A stretch of 64,000 nt of DNA from Eggerthia catenaformis OT 569 = DSM 20559 (GCF_000340375.1 NZ_KB446649.1:188339-252338); one strand, 5' to 3'; counted from the stretch's first letter, positions 45,156-55,078 are shown. The notes: a model not told the origin generated them from the sequence alone. Translations and numbers: made by a program.

Positions 45156-46283
45156 ATGAAAATATTAGGTATTATCGCAGAATACAATCCATTTCATCTA
45201 GGACATGCTTATCATATTCAAAAAGCTAAAGAAATGATTCATCCTGATGTTACTATTATTGTAATGAGCGGTGCTTTTGTGCAAAGAGGAGAACCGGCAA
45301 TTATTAATAAATGGACACGTTCTAAGATTGCGGTTGAAAATGGAGCAGATCTGGTGATTGAATTACCTATTGTATGGAGTGTTGAATCAGCTGATTATTT
45401 TGCTTATAGTGCACTTTATCTGCTTAATAAAATGCATGTAACTGATTTAGTGTTTGGCAGTGAAGATGGAAATATTAAAACTTTTACTTCTATTGCTTAT
45501 GCTATCAATAAACATCCTGATACATACAATCAGCTTATAAAACAATATATGTCAGAGGGATATCGCTATCCTGATGCCTGTAACAAATCATTAAATCATT
45601 TACTGAACAAAGAAATCAGAACACCAAATGATCTTCTGGGACTTGCCTATGTTAAAGAGATTATCTCTCATAACTATCCGATTATGCCTCATTGCATTAA
45701 ACGTACAAACGATTATCATAGTTCACTTATTTCATCAGTATCCAGTGCTACAGCTTTACGTAAAGCACTCAAAAATAATCAGGATGTTTATTCTCAACTT
45801 CCCGGATATCAATACTATAAAAATGATAGTTTATTTGATTTTAATCAGTTTTTTCCTTACTTAAAATATACAGTTTTAACCCATAACCATCTGGAAGATA
45901 TTCATCTGGCTGATGAAGGAATAGATAATCTCTTAAAGAAACAGATCATGTCTGTATCTTCTATGGATGATCTCATTACTTCCCTTAGCAGTAAACGTTA
46001 TACTAGAAGCCGCATATCAAGAATGCTTGTTCATACCCTCCTTAACAATACCAAAGAACAGATTAAAGAAGCTATGCACTTCTCTCAGATTAGACCTCTA
46101 GCATTTAACCATATAGGTCAAAAATATTTAAGAGAAACAAAGTTTGATTTACCCCTTACCACAAAGATATTAAACCATAATGATCCGCTCTATATTATTG
46201 AAAGAAAAGCTTCACTGCTTCTCTCAATAATAGATCCTCAAATTATTGAACTGGATAATAAAAGCATTCCCTACCATCAGTAG
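45156..46283 (+). CDS. tmcAL: tRNA(Met) cytidine acetate ligase
   Basis: Adds an acetyl group to C34 of elongator tRNA-Met using acetate and ATP. From the ATG at 45156, with AGAGGTGAA upstream, there are 375 residues with the nucleotidyltransferase start KILGIIAEYNPFHLGHAYHI, the MSGAFVQRGEPAI block, FGSEDGN and RTPNDLLGLAYVKEI. The ORF extends to 45129, but that lies before the ribosome site. Formerly YlbM. It is monocistronic, convergent with pheT. Confidence 0.95.
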   Translation: MKILGIIAEYNPFHLGHAYHIQKAKEMIHPDVTIIVMSGAFVQRGEPAIINKWTRSKIAVENGADLVIELPIVWSVESADYFAYSALYLLNKMHVTDLVFGSEDGNIKTFTSIAYAINKHPDTYNQLIKQYMSEGYRYPDACNKSLNHLLNKEIRTPNDLLGLAYVKEIISHNYPIMPHCIKRTNDYHSSLISSVSSATALRKALKNNQDVYSQLPGYQYYKNDSLFDFNQFFPYLKYTVLTHNHLEDIHLADEGIDNLLKKQIMSVSSMDDLITSLSSKRYTRSRISRMLVHTLLNNTKEQIKEAMHFSQIRPLAFNHIGQKYLRETKFDLPLTTKILNHNDPLYIIERKASLLLSIIDPQIIELDNKSIPYHQ

Positions 46284-46290
46284 GGGATGC
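46261..46290. terminator. Terminator between tmcAL and pheT
   Basis: AAAGCATTCCCTAC and GTAGGGGATGCTTT arms; the stem extends through the tmcAL stop and lies beside the pheT stop at 46294, so it can end both. Confidence 0.8.
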
Positions 46291-46293
46291 TTT

Positions 46294-48681
46294 TTACTGT
46301 CTTAGTTTCGCATTAAATTCTTTTGCAATTCTTTCCAATATATTTTCAATAGCTTTATTAATTGTTTGATCATCAAGTGTTCTTGATGGATCTTCAAAAA
46401 GTAGTGATATCGCAATAGATTTCTTATTTTCTCCGACATGTTCTCCTTCATAAACATCAAAGATAGATGCAGACTTTAAGATCTTAGTACTCTTAGTAAT
46501 TGCTAACACAAGATCATATGCAGGCACTTTCTTATCTACAACCACCGCAAGATCTCTAGAAACACTAGGATATTGAGGAATAGGTGTTATTTTTAATGCA
46601 CTTGTACGTAAACTTAAAATCTTTGTCAGATTCAATTCAGCTATATATGTTTCTTTAATATCATATTCTTTTTCTTTTGATGGATGAATCTGTCCAATAA
46701 CACCGACAAGCTCTTTACCAAACTTAATATAACAACTTCTGCCCGGATGTAAAGATAAATGATCCGGTTCTATCTTTTCTAATGTATATCGTTTTTCATT
46801 AATACCTAATTTTTCAAAGATTGTTTCGACAAAACCTTTCATTAAATAAAAATCTACTTTTTTATGAATATTCTGCCATGGAACATCAGTATATATACCG
46901 CTGCATACAATTGCAAGCTGTGAAACCTCTGTTTCAGGTGCTGAGTAAGTATTAGAAATTTCAAACAGATGAACATCTTTATTTGAATGAGCATTATTAT
47001 AAGCAACTGTTTGTAACAATGAAGGGATAAGAGACTTTCTTACAATGCTTCTTTCTTCACTTAGCGGACTCATCAGTGAGACCTGATGATTATCATGGAA
47101 GAAATTAAAATCTCTGGCTGCTGAAGGTGAAGTTAAGGTATATGTCAGTGTTTCATGTAATCCTAATGATGATAATAATGATCTCAGCATCTTTTCTTTT
47201 GCCTGTTTAGAAGTTAAAACTCCTTTTGTCATTGACATAACAGGTAATGTTGAAGGCAAATTATCATAGCCATAAAGACGTGCAACTTCTTCAGTTAAAT
47301 CAGCATCCATACTTATATCATTACGATATGTTGGAATAGTAACCTTAAATCTGCCATTTTCTAATGTATAAGGAAATTGTAAGCGATCAAAGATCTCTGC
47401 AATTTCTTTTTCAGAGAACTCTGTTCCTAATAGACTATTTGTACGCTTAACACTTGTTTCTACTACTTTAGGAGATTTGATTTCACCCTGTGAAACAGTT
47501 TCATAGACTTCTTTTGCACAAGCAACATCTATAAGCAAATCAGTACAGCGGTCTAATACATATAAGGTATTCGCTGTATCTATAGCTCCTTTAATATAAT
47601 GTTGAGAAGCATCAGTTAAAAGATTAAGCCTTCTAGCAGTATTACGTAAAGCCGCACCATCAAAAGTAGCTGCTTCAATCACAATATTCTTTGTATTCTC
47701 ATCAATTTTCGTATCATTTGATCCCATAATACCGGCAATACATCCAATCTTATGATCAACAGATACAATTACATCATCTTCTAATATCTCATATTCTTCA
47801 CCATCAAGCATTCTCTCTTTTGTATGAAATCCCGTCTTGATCACAAAAGACTTTTCTAACAGCTTATCATAATCATACATATGAATAGGCTGTCCTGTTT
47901 CCAGCATTACAAAATTAGCAATATCAACAATATTATTAATAGGCTTTATTCCACTTGCCAGTAAAGCATTTTTTAGCCATCCGGGTGATTCTTTAGTAAC
48001 CACATTTTTAACCAGTTTTACCCCAAAAAACGGGCATAATTCTGTTTCAATAGAAACTTTAATATCACTTTTTAATTCATTATGTTTCTTAACTTCCGGA
48101 AGAACAACATCTCTTTTTAAAATAGCCGCTACTTCATGAGCAAGAGATGTCATTGCCATACAATCAGATCTGTTTGGTGTTAATCCAATATCAAGAACAT
48201 AATCATCTAATCCCATATATTTTAAAGCATCTTCTCCTATTGGAGCATCTTTATCTAAAACATGGATACCTGCTTTATCTTCATCTCTTAAGAGTCTTTG
48301 ATCTTCTATTAATTCAGCAATAGAACAAATCATACCGTTAGATTCTTCACCACGAATCTTGCCTGCTGAAATCTTTCCGCCATGAATCTGACAGCCCGGT
48401 AAAGCCACTAAAACCTTCTGTCCGGCAGCTACATTAGGTGCTCCACAGACAATCTGTATCACTGTATCAGGAGCAATTTCTACCTGACATATATGAAGAT
48501 GATCACTATCAGGATGATCTATACATTCTTTAATATATCCGATCACAAGTTTTGTTGCTTGTGCTAAAGGATAAGAAGCTTCTACCTCATGACCGGAACG
48601 TGTAATCTTTTCTGCTAACTCTTCTTGATTCTGATCTTCGATATTTACATAATGATTTAATACTTTTAAACTTGCCAGCAT
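46294..48681 (-). CDS. pheT: Phenylalanyl-tRNA synthetase beta subunit
   Basis: 795 residues of the alpha2-beta2 enzyme: tRNA-binding N-terminal domain (GYIKECIDHPDSDHLHICQVEIA), B3/B4 editing domain, B5 DNA-binding-like domain, the class II-like core (YPSVSRDLAVVVDKKVPA), and the C-terminal ferredoxin-like anticodon domain (DQTINKAIENILERI). Follows pheS by two bases. Confidence 0.97.
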   Translation of the reverse strand: MLASLKVLNHYVNIEDQNQEELAEKITRSGHEVEASYPLAQATKLVIGYIKECIDHPDSDHLHICQVEIAPDTVIQIVCGAPNVAAGQKVLVALPGCQIHGGKISAGKIRGEESNGMICSIAELIEDQRLLRDEDKAGIHVLDKDAPIGEDALKYMGLDDYVLDIGLTPNRSDCMAMTSLAHEVAAILKRDVVLPEVKKHNELKSDIKVSIETELCPFFGVKLVKNVVTKESPGWLKNALLASGIKPINNIVDIANFVMLETGQPIHMYDYDKLLEKSFVIKTGFHTKERMLDGEEYEILEDDVIVSVDHKIGCIAGIMGSNDTKIDENTKNIVIEAATFDGAALRNTARRLNLLTDASQHYIKGAIDTANTLYVLDRCTDLLIDVACAKEVYETVSQGEIKSPKVVETSVKRTNSLLGTEFSEKEIAEIFDRLQFPYTLENGRFKVTIPTYRNDISMDADLTEEVARLYGYDNLPSTLPVMSMTKGVLTSKQAKEKMLRSLLSSLGLHETLTYTLTSPSAARDFNFFHDNHQVSLMSPLSEERSIVRKSLIPSLLQTVAYNNAHSNKDVHLFEISNTYSAPETEVSQLAIVCSGIYTDVPWQNIHKKVDFYLMKGFVETIFEKLGINEKRYTLEKIEPDHLSLHPGRSCYIKFGKELVGVIGQIHPSKEKEYDIKETYIAELNLTKILSLRTSALKITPIPQYPSVSRDLAVVVDKKVPAYDLVLAITKSTKILKSASIFDVYEGEHVGENKKSIAISLLFEDPSRTLDDQTINKAIENILERIAKEFNAKLRQ

Positions 48682-48683
48682 AA

Positions 48684-49718
48684 TTATTCCTCTCCTGCAA
48701 ACTGATTTAAGAATCTTAAATCGTTGTTATAGAAATCTCTAATATTCTCAATACCATATTTCAACATTGCTACTCTTTCTAAGCCAATTCCAAAAGCAAA
48801 TCCCTGATAAATTTTAGAATCATAGCCACACATTTCTAAAACATGCGGATTAACCATTCCGGCTCCTAAGATTTCAATCCAACCAGTTTTTTTACACATT
48901 GAACATCCTTTTCCACCACAATGTCCACAGCTGATATCTACCTCTACTGATGGTTCAGTAAAGGGAAAATAAGAGGGTCTTAAGCGTATCTCTCTTTTTT
49001 CACCAAACATCTTCTTAACAAAGACTTCTAATGTTCCTTTCAGATCAGCCATAGAAATATTCTTATCTACCACTAAACCTTCACATTGCATAAACTGATG
49101 TGAATGAGTAGCATCATCATCATCTCGGCGATAAGTCTTGCCCGGACAGATAACCTTAATAGGCTGATTACCTCCCTTTGCTAACATAACATGAGCCTGA
49201 ACAGGAGATGTATGAGTTCTCATTAAAGTTGTCTCATTAATATAGAAAGTATCCTGCATATCTCTTGCCGGATGCCCTTTAGGCAGATTCATCAATTCAA
49301 AATTGAAATGATCACTTTCAACTTCCGGACCCTCTGCTACTTCATATCCCATACCTAAAAATAATTCTTCAAGATCTTCCTTAACAATTGTCAGAGGATG
49401 CAAAGAACCTTGAGGAAGCTTATAGCCAGGTAAAGAAATATCAATATCTTCTCCGGCAAGTTTAGCCTTAACCGCAAGTTCCTCTAATCTTAATTTTGTA
49501 TTTTCAATATAATCATTAATATCTTTCTTAACTTGATTACTAACCTTGCCAAATTCAGCTCTCTGCTGCTGAGCCATTGTTTTCATTTGCTTCATAGCCT
49601 GCTGCATAGGTCCTTTTTTGCCAAGATAAAGAACTCTTAAATCATTTAGCTCTTTTAAGTTTTGAACTTCAGAAAGCTTTTTTAACGCTTCTTCTCTTAT
49701 CTTTATTAATTCATCCAT
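48684..49718 (-). CDS. pheS: Phenylalanyl-tRNA synthetase alpha subunit
   Basis: 344 residues: N-terminal coiled coil, motif 1 through motif 3 of class II synthetases with FEGLVVD-like [33 protein letters not shown]-type block, and [30 protein letters not shown] precedes the start. A Phe T-box lies upstream. Confidence 0.97.
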   Translation of the reverse strand: MDELIKIREEALKKLSEVQNLKELNDLRVLYLGKKGPMQQAMKQMKTMAQQQRAEFGKVSNQVKKDINDYIENTKLRLEELAVKAKLAGEDIDISLPGYKLPQGSLHPLTIVKEDLEELFLGMGYEVAEGPEVESDHFNFELMNLPKGHPARDMQDTFYINETTLMRTHTSPVQAHVMLAKGGNQPIKVICPGKTYRRDDDDATHSHQFMQCEGLVVDKNISMADLKGTLEVFVKKMFGEKREIRLRPSYFPFTEPSVEVDISCGHCGGKGCSMCKKTGWIEILGAGMVNPHVLEMCGYDSKIYQGFAFGIGLERVAMLKYGIENIRDFYNNDLRFLNQFAGEE

Positions 49719-49738
49719 GATTATCCTCCTAAAATATA

Positions 49739-49955
49739 AAAAGCCGTTCCTTTTAGGAACGACAATAATCGCGGTACCATCCTAATTCGTATATCATATA
49801 CGCTCTTAATTCACATTAACGCAGTATCACGGCGAGTATTAATCGCACTCCAAGGTGAATTCAATAGATAATCATTTAGAAACTTCTCAGCAATCGTTTC
49901 CTCTCTTAAAATAAAATATCTATTTACTTATCCTTATCTTCGCATTACCTATATT
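49739..49955 (-). promoter_or_regulatory. T-box riboswitch leader, phenylalanine-specific
   Basis: The minus strand shows the T-box core AGGATGGTACCGCGATT (about 49770-49786) and, just after, a terminator CGTTCC-TTTTA-GGAACG with T-run. In the Stem I region GAATTCACC provides a TTC phenylalanine specifier. It precedes pheST. Confidence 0.92.
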
Positions 49956-49987
49956 ATAGCTATTTTTTTTATTATGACAAGACTTAC

Positions 49988-50338
49988 TTATAAAATATAA
50001 GGTATAAAGATTATGAGTCCAATAACAGCTGCAAAGATAGCCGATACTAGAACAGCACCGGCACTACAGTCTTTAGCTGTCTTTGCTAAAGGATGGTAAT
50101 CCGGACTAGCTAAATCGACAATTGCTTCAATAGATGTATTCACTATTTCTAAAGAAAGCACTAAAGCAAATAAAAGAAAACAAATCAGCCACTCATACAT
50201 CTTTATCTGAAAATAAATCCCACAGATAATAACCGCAACCATAAATATTATATGAATCTTAAAATTACGTTCTCTTCTAAAAGTCTCACCAATACCATTA
50301 AAAGCATAATAAAAACTTTTATACAAAGGTCCTTTCAT
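49988..50338 (-). CDS. Undecaprenol/diacylglycerol kinase family protein
   Basis: 116 residues with three membrane helices and the DgkA-type pattern: RERNFKIH (N-terminal amphipathic helix), EIVNTSIEAIVDLAS (catalytic Glu and helix) and AKDCSAGAVLVSA. Firmicute members phosphorylate undecaprenol, recycling wall carrier. It follows the sortase gene by one base and is the last gene of the run from 52746. Confidence 0.9.
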   Translation of the reverse strand: MKGPLYKSFYYAFNGIGETFRRERNFKIHIIFMVAVIICGIYFQIKMYEWLICFLLFALVLSLEIVNTSIEAIVDLASPDYHPLAKTAKDCSAGAVLVSAIFAAVIGLIIFIPYIL

Positions 50339-51073
50339 TTATTTCACAACCTTTTCTAAGCGTCCGCCCACTACCCATCTTGCTTCCCCGGAAGCAGCTA
50401 CACATGTTGAAAGTAAAACTAATGGCGCTTTCTTATTAGAAACACTTCTTGTATGTACAGCTCCTGACTGAAGCTGTTTGATATACTTATTATAATCCAC
50501 ATTATTTGTATAATACTTATCTTCTGTAGCATTAACTTTTTTAATTACATATACTGAATAAACGTAAATAGAGCCATCAGGCAAATAAATATAAACATAA
50601 GGATTCTTATCAAAAAACTCTTTATTAGAAAATTTTCTAAGTGCTGCAAAACGAGAACCGTTTTTCATATTATGACCATAAATAATAGTCTGAGAATCAG
50701 TAAAGTCAGGCTTATTAATACTATCCATAAAAACTTCACCCGCAAAGCTATATTTCTTATCAATCGTAGTATGAATATAAGTATCATTTGTTTTTCCATG
50801 CAAAATTACTTCATCAATTCTTGTTCCGGGAATATAAATCCATCCTGCAACATCTTTGTTTCTTTTCTTTAATGATACAAAATCAATTTTTCTTTCTAAA
50901 GGATTTTCCACTGATTTCTTATTCTCTTTAGGCTTAACATATTCATCTTTAATCTCTTCTGTTTGTTTATCAACCTGATAATAATCGTAGAAGATCTTTC
51001 CCAAGTTAAAAGAAGCATATAAAAATACTCCAACACATACTATAAGCAATACTTTTCTTATTTTATCAAACAT
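50339..51073 (-). CDS. Class B-like sortase
   Basis: A 244-residue transpeptidase: one N-terminal helix near 8-26, then the sortase barrel with catalytic His in IIYGHNMKNG, Cys224 in LLSTC and Arg232 in RWVVGGR. The long ordered insert and WIYIPGTRIDEV start resemble class B, which commonly anchors NPxTN-type or pilin substrates. It is not next to any surface-protein gene; the only LPXTG protein in the window is the truncated Cna-B product at 16 kb. Confidence 0.88.
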   Translation of the reverse strand: MFDKIRKVLLIVCVGVFLYASFNLGKIFYDYYQVDKQTEEIKDEYVKPKENKKSVENPLERKIDFVSLKKRNKDVAGWIYIPGTRIDEVILHGKTNDTYIHTTIDKKYSFAGEVFMDSINKPDFTDSQTIIYGHNMKNGSRFAALRKFSNKEFFDKNPYVYIYLPDGSIYVYSVYVIKKVNATEDKYYTNNVDYNKYIKQLQSGAVHTRSVSNKKAPLVLLSTCVAASGEARWVVGGRLEKVVK

Positions 51074-51085
51074 TCTATTTCTCCT

Positions 51086-51364
51086 CTATTGTACACGATA
51101 GACTACTCTAAAGCCCTTTTCATTTTTTACAACACTTCTATTCTCTATTTCAATATCAGTAATAGATATCCAAGGCTGATGATGAATCTGATAAAGAAAC
51201 TCATCTAGAGAAGCTTCCTCTCCCTGTATTTCTGCTTCTACTCTTCCATCGTACATATTTCTTACCCATCCGCTTAATTTCAAACTTTCAGCTATACTTA
51301 AACATCTGTATCGAAAACCTACACCTTGTACCATTCCACTAAAATAATAATGTCTTCTTATCAT
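51086..51364 (-). CDS. Acylphosphatase
   Basis: A 92-residue alpha/beta sandwich enzyme hydrolysing acyl phosphates. The signature FSGMVQGVGFRYRCLSIA contains the catalytic Arg, and SGWVRNMYDGRVEAEIQG the catalytic Asn. It sits between the RNA methyltransferase and sortase genes, close-spaced and in the same direction. Confidence 0.94.
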   Translation of the reverse strand: MIRRHYYFSGMVQGVGFRYRCLSIAESLKLSGWVRNMYDGRVEAEIQGEEASLDEFLYQIHHQPWISITDIEIENRSVVKNEKGFRVVYRVQ

Positions 51365-51373
51365 ATGAATAAC

Positions 51374-52090
51374 CTACTTTCTGTATTTATACATAATAAT
51401 ACCGCCAGCAATCGCAACATTTAAAGATTCCATATTACTAATAGGTATATAAAGAGACTGATTACATAATTCAATAATATGAGCATGCATGCCATTCCCT
51501 TCATTCCCTAATACAATAGCCATTTTATCATAATTTTCTATGTTATCTATATTCGATGCATCATCAAGAGTGGAAGCCGCTACATAAACACCTGATTTTT
51601 GAAGTTCCGGTATAATTCTTTCTAAAGCCCCATTTACAATATTCACTCTATAAATAGCTCCCTGAGTAGCTCGTAAAACTTTATCATTATATACATCAAC
51701 AGTATCCTCTGATAAAACTATCTGATTAAACCCAAATGCCAGAGCCGTTCTTATCAGTGTTCCTAAATTACCGGGATCCTGAATATCATCTAAGATCAAT
51801 GTTCTTTTGTTTTCTGTATCCAAATAAGATTTGCGCTTATGACAAATAGCCATATAAGGTTGCGGATTTTTTGTAAATGCAATCTTCTTCATTATATTTT
51901 CATTTACTATTGTCGCATCCTTTACATTCTTATCAGTTGTAATCACCACATCCACCACTCCTGATAAAAGTGCTTCTTCTACCATATGCTTACCTTCCAC
52001 CAAATACTGATGATTTATAATTCTATTCTTCTTTGTTTTTAATCCCATGATTTTCTTAATCAAAGGATTAGATAGTGATGTAATAATCAT
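51374..52090 (-). CDS. TrmH-family RNA 2'-O-methyltransferase (SpoU)
   Basis: 238 residues: N-terminal RNA-binding part (KGKHMVEEALLSGVV-like VEGKHMVEEALLSG), and the SPOUT catalytic domain with LDDIQDPGNLGTLIRTAL, VLGNEGNGM and IPISNMESLNVAIAGGI. Likely modifies 23S rRNA or tRNA; the exact target is not evident. It overlaps the downstream stop of the YgjP-like gene by four bases. Confidence 0.93.
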   Translation of the reverse strand: MIITSLSNPLIKKIMGLKTKKNRIINHQYLVEGKHMVEEALLSGVVDVVITTDKNVKDATIVNENIMKKIAFTKNPQPYMAICHKRKSYLDTENKRTLILDDIQDPGNLGTLIRTALAFGFNQIVLSEDTVDVYNDKVLRATQGAIYRVNIVNGALERIIPELQKSGVYVAASTLDDASNIDNIENYDKMAIVLGNEGNGMHAHIIELCNQSLYIPISNMESLNVAIAGGIIMYKYRK

Positions 52091-52746
52091 ATATTCTTTC
52101 CTTTTAAATAGGCATGTCTTATATCATAGTCAGGCATTCTCTGATAGACTTCTTGATAAAAAGATTTAGAATGATCAGATACTATAAAATGACATAGCTC
52201 ATGTATAATTACTGAATCAATAATCTCTTTTCTGAGATGAACAAGAGTACTGTTAAAACTTACTTTATTTTCATTATAATAACAGCTTCCCCATCTTGAT
52301 TTATAATATTTAATAATAATCTGAGGTTTATTAAAATGAAAATCCTTTAAAAGATATTCATCAATTCTATTATCAATATAATCAAACAACAAAGAACTGA
52401 GATAATCATTGACTGCTTTTTTAATATTTTTGGTATAAATATAAAGATAATGACCATGAAAATAACATTCATTTTTGCCAAGATCTCTTACTTTAATAGA
52501 ATATTTTTTTCCAAAAAGAATAATAAAGCCATTATCTTTTAAATCATAATAAGGTTCAAAGGATTCCAAAGCATTAATGAGCTTATTTTGATTCTTGATA
52601 AGAAAAGATTCAATATCTGCTAATAATGTCTGATTAGGAACACTTACCTCTAATCTCCCTCCTATAACTCTAACAGTCATAGATTTTATTTTCTTATATT
52701 TTATAAGACAATCGTATTCTTGTCCATTCAATTTAATTTTATTCAT
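52087..52746 (-). CDS. YgjP-like metallopeptidase (M48-type, SprT-like)
   Basis: 219 residues with the zinc motif HELCH in IIHELCHFIVSDHSKSF and the preceding SRWGSCYYNENKVSFNSTLVHL. Members of the UTP pyrophosphatase/YgjP family have this layout. Substrate unknown. It starts beside the divergent DUF4230 gene and is first in the run to the kinase. Confidence 0.92.
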   Translation of the reverse strand: MNKIKLNGQEYDCLIKYKKIKSMTVRVIGGRLEVSVPNQTLLADIESFLIKNQNKLINALESFEPYYDLKDNGFIILFGKKYSIKVRDLGKNECYFHGHYLYIYTKNIKKAVNDYLSSLLFDYIDNRIDEYLLKDFHFNKPQIIIKYYKSRWGSCYYNENKVSFNSTLVHLRKEIIDSVIIHELCHFIVSDHSKSFYQEVYQRMPDYDIRHAYLKGKNI

Positions 52747-52845
52747 AAATCTATTATATTAAGAAATTTAAAAAATGCAAAACATCTTATTATTCATCTT
52801 CCTAAAAATATTAAACTTATATATAATATATCTAAGGGGGATATT

Positions 52846-53469
52846 ATGAATATAAAGAAGATACTAAAAAAGATCGGTTCCTTTATTAAATCTATCGGTA
52901 TTAAAGGCATTATTGTGATTGCATTGGTTTTTATTTTAAGTATAGGAGCAATAGGTATTAAGAAAGTTTTCTTTACTGATTCAAAATCAACAAAATTAGG
53001 TTTTGAAAACATTGGTGAATTAGCTACTCAGTCAGCTTATGTAACAACTGTTGATGTCGCTGATAAAACTGTTGATCTTTTTGGAATAACAATACCTTTC
53101 ACTCAAACAAAATATATTTACAGTTATGATACAATTATTAAAGCGGGATTTGATTTTAAAAATATTGTTTGTTCAGTTAGTGAAAATAATAAAGAAATTA
53201 AAGTAACTATTCCTAAAGCCAAAGTACTAAGTATTGAGGTAAAGGAAGATTCACTTAAAATTTATCATGAGCAGAACGGTATTTTTACTCGTATTCGTCT
53301 TAAAGAAAATAATATAGCTTTCAAAAATATGAAAAAAAGAGCACAGAAAGATGCAATCGCAAATGGATTATTAAAGAATGCGCAAGAAAATGCTAAGCCT
53401 GTTATTCAAGGATTTATTGGAAAACTATATAATCTTAAAGAATATAAAATTAAATATATTACAAAGTAA
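52846..53469 (+). CDS. DUF4230 family membrane-anchored protein
   Basis: 207 residues from the ATG at 52846, with GGGGG-type site AAGGGGGA. A basic N-terminus and one helix (GIIVIALVFILSIGAIGI) are followed by an exported DUF4230 domain (ELATQSAYVTTVDVADKT, NKEIKVTIPKAKVLSIEV). The frame to 52720 reads over the ATG of the divergent gene and is rejected. Function unknown. A terminator follows. Confidence 0.88.
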   Translation: MNIKKILKKIGSFIKSIGIKGIIVIALVFILSIGAIGIKKVFFTDSKSTKLGFENIGELATQSAYVTTVDVADKTVDLFGITIPFTQTKYIYSYDTIIKAGFDFKNIVCSVSENNKEIKVTIPKAKVLSIEVKEDSLKIYHEQNGIFTRIRLKENNIAFKNMKKRAQKDAIANGLLKNAQENAKPVIQGFIGKLYNLKEYKIKYITK

Positions 53470-53501
53470 GAGTCATATCACCATGGTATGACTCTTACTT
53501 T
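53463..53501 (+). terminator. DUF4230-gene terminator
   Basis: A perfect 15-bp stem, AAAGTAAGAGTCATA/TATGACTCTTACTTT, over the stop codon. Confidence 0.85.
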
Positions 53502-53535
53502 ATAAATAATTTTTATGATTCTGCTGAATTAATAT

Positions 53536-53750
53536 CTACACTCTTATAAAAACATTACTTCTGTGATAAAGATCCTCTTCGATTGTTTCAGCAATACTGC
53601 CATCTTTAAATATGGGGATTCTTTGAATCTAAATTGTCTGTAGGTTCATCATTGAGTATGTGCTATTGTAATAGCTATTCTCTGTCTTTGTCCTCCTGAA
53701 CACTCATCAAGATATTTCTCTAATAGACTCTCTTCCGGCATTCTATTTTA
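53536..53750 (-). pseudogene. ABC-transporter ATPase remnant
   Basis: Broken minus-strand frames read LDECSGGQRQRIAITIAHT (signature), then shifted NDEPTDNLDSKN (Walker B and D-loop) and IFKDGSIAETIEE (C-terminal strand). The order and spacing fit an ABC ATPase with deletions and frameshifts. No permease nearby. Confidence 0.8.
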
Positions 53751-53783
53751 GTAAATTCTGTTCTTTATACTGAGAAATAAAAA

Positions 53784-53805
53784 AACCGAAGATTAATCTT
53801 CAGTT
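53784..53805 (-). terminator. rplT-operon terminator
   Basis: AAC-GAAGATT and AATCTTC-GTT arms, with a minus-strand T-run, a few bases after the rplT stop. Confidence 0.78.
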
Positions 53806-53807
53806 GT

Positions 53808-54164
53808 TTATTTTAAAGCATCTTTAGCTTTATTACAGATTGCCGTAAATCCTTCAGGATCGGCAATTGCGATTTCTGATAGCATTTTTCTATTGATTTC
53901 AACATTAGCAAGCTTTAAGCCATGCATTAATACTGAGTAAGATAAATCGTTCATTCTTGCTGCCGCATTGATACGGGCAATCCATAATCTTCTCATTTCT
54001 CTCTTTAAATTTCTTCTGTCTCTGTATGCATATTTTAATGAATGCATGACCTGTTCATGAGCAGTTCTATATAATGCATGTTTGCTTCCAAAATAACCTT
54101 TAGCAAGCTTTAATATTTTCTTTCTTCTGCGTCTTGTAGTATATCCGCCTTTTACTCTAGCCAT
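53808..54164 (-). CDS. rplT: 50S ribosomal protein L20
   Basis: 118 residues, a full-length L20: [41 protein letters not shown] and [21 protein letters not shown]20 binds 23S rRNA early in assembly and represses its own operon through the leader before infC. Third gene of infC-rpmI-rplT. Confidence 0.98.
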   Translation of the reverse strand: MARVKGGYTTRRRRKKILKLAKGYFGSKHALYRTAHEQVMHSLKYAYRDRRNLKREMRRLWIARINAAARMNDLSYSVLMHGLKLANVEINRKMLSEIAIADPEGFTAICNKAKDALK

Positions 54165-54176
54165 TTTTGCTCCTCC

Positions 54177-54371
54177 TTACTTACCTAAACGAGTTTTAAT
54201 TCTCTTCATATCTGATGGATGCACCAGTGCAGCTTTTGCTAAGTGCTTTTTCTGTTTATGAGTCTTATTGTGAGATAAGTGTGAAACATAAGCATGACCA
54301 CGTTTGAACTTACCGCTACCTGTCTTTTTTAAACGTTTCTTAAGACCACTGTGTGTTTTCATTTTTGGCAT
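54177..54371 (-). CDS. rpmI: 50S ribosomal protein L35
   Basis: 64 residues: [20 protein letters not shown] then [19 protein letters not shown], full-length L35. Second gene of the infC operon, 12 bp each side. Confidence 0.98.
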   Translation of the reverse strand: MPKMKTHSGLKKRLKKTGSGKFKRGHAYVSHLSHNKTHKQKKHLAKAALVHPSDMKRIKTRLGK

Positions 54372-54383
54372 ATATATATCCTC

Positions 54384-54923
54384 CTACTTTTTCTTTGGAG
54401 CCAGAATAGCAATCAGCATTCTGCCTTCCATTTTTGCTGGCTTTTCAACATTACAGTATTCCTCACATTCAGCAACAAAATCATCAAGAATCTTTTGCCC
54501 AATATCAATGTGAGCCAACTGACGTCCTCTAAATCTAACAACAACTTTAACCTTGCTTCCATCCTCCAGCCACTTAATAGTTCTCTTTAATTTTACATTT
54601 TTGTCATGAACATCAATAGTAGGCGAAAGTTGTGTTTCTTTTAAAGAAACAGCCTTAGAATTCTTTTTCTGTTCTCTTATTTTCTTCTGCTGTTCAAAGC
54701 GATATTTTCCATAATCCATAATTCTACAAACAGGCGGTTTAGCTTTAGGTGCGACACACACTAAATCTAAATCCTGATCATAAGCCTTATTGATTCCTTC
54801 ATTTCTGTTCATAACACCTAACTGATTCCCATTAGAATCAATAACTAACACTTCTTTAAAGCGAATATTTTCATTGATTGGGTCTTCTGCTTTCTTAGGT
54901 TTTGTTCTGTCAAATTTTCTGAT
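54384..54923 (-). CDS. infC: Translation initiation factor IF-3, probable ATC start
   Basis: Controls start-site choice on the 30S subunit. Blocks are PINENIRFKEVLVIDSNGNQLG, KAKPPVCRIMDYGKYRFEQ and LKRTIKWLEDGSKVKVVVRFRGRQ. The start is read as ATC at 54923: the strong site GGAGGTGG lies 5-6 bases before it, whereas the ATG at 54938 is part of that site itself. Non-AUG starts on infC (often ATT) are the known basis of IF-3 self-regulation. This gives 179 residues. Confidence 0.93.
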   Translation of the reverse strand: MRKFDRTKPKKAEDPINENIRFKEVLVIDSNGNQLGVMNRNEGINKAYDQDLDLVCVAPKAKPPVCRIMDYGKYRFEQQKKIREQKKNSKAVSLKETQLSPTIDVHDKNVKLKRTIKWLEDGSKVKVVVRFRGRQLAHIDIGQKILDDFVAECEEYCNVEKPAKMEGRMLIAILAPKKK

Positions 54924-54948
54924 AAAAGCCACCTCCATACTTATCAAA

Positions 54949-55065
54949 TAAAAAGCGGATACATAATGTACCCACTTATCCTCAAGAGTTTCTCTCTTAG
55001 TGACATTTGCCCATCGACTTCATCAATCGGGCGAGAAGGGGTACTTCTTCTTTCCACTATATTTA
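54949..55065 (-). promoter_or_regulatory. L20-type leader with attenuator before infC
   Basis: The minus strand carries CCCGATTGATGAAGTCGATGGG and a further helical segment, then a terminator GCGGATACATAATGTACCCAC (54955-54975) with T-run. This matches the L20 leader family that stops infC-rpmI-rplT transcription when L20 is in excess. Confidence 0.82.
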
Positions 55066-55078
55066 TTTACTTGTTTAA

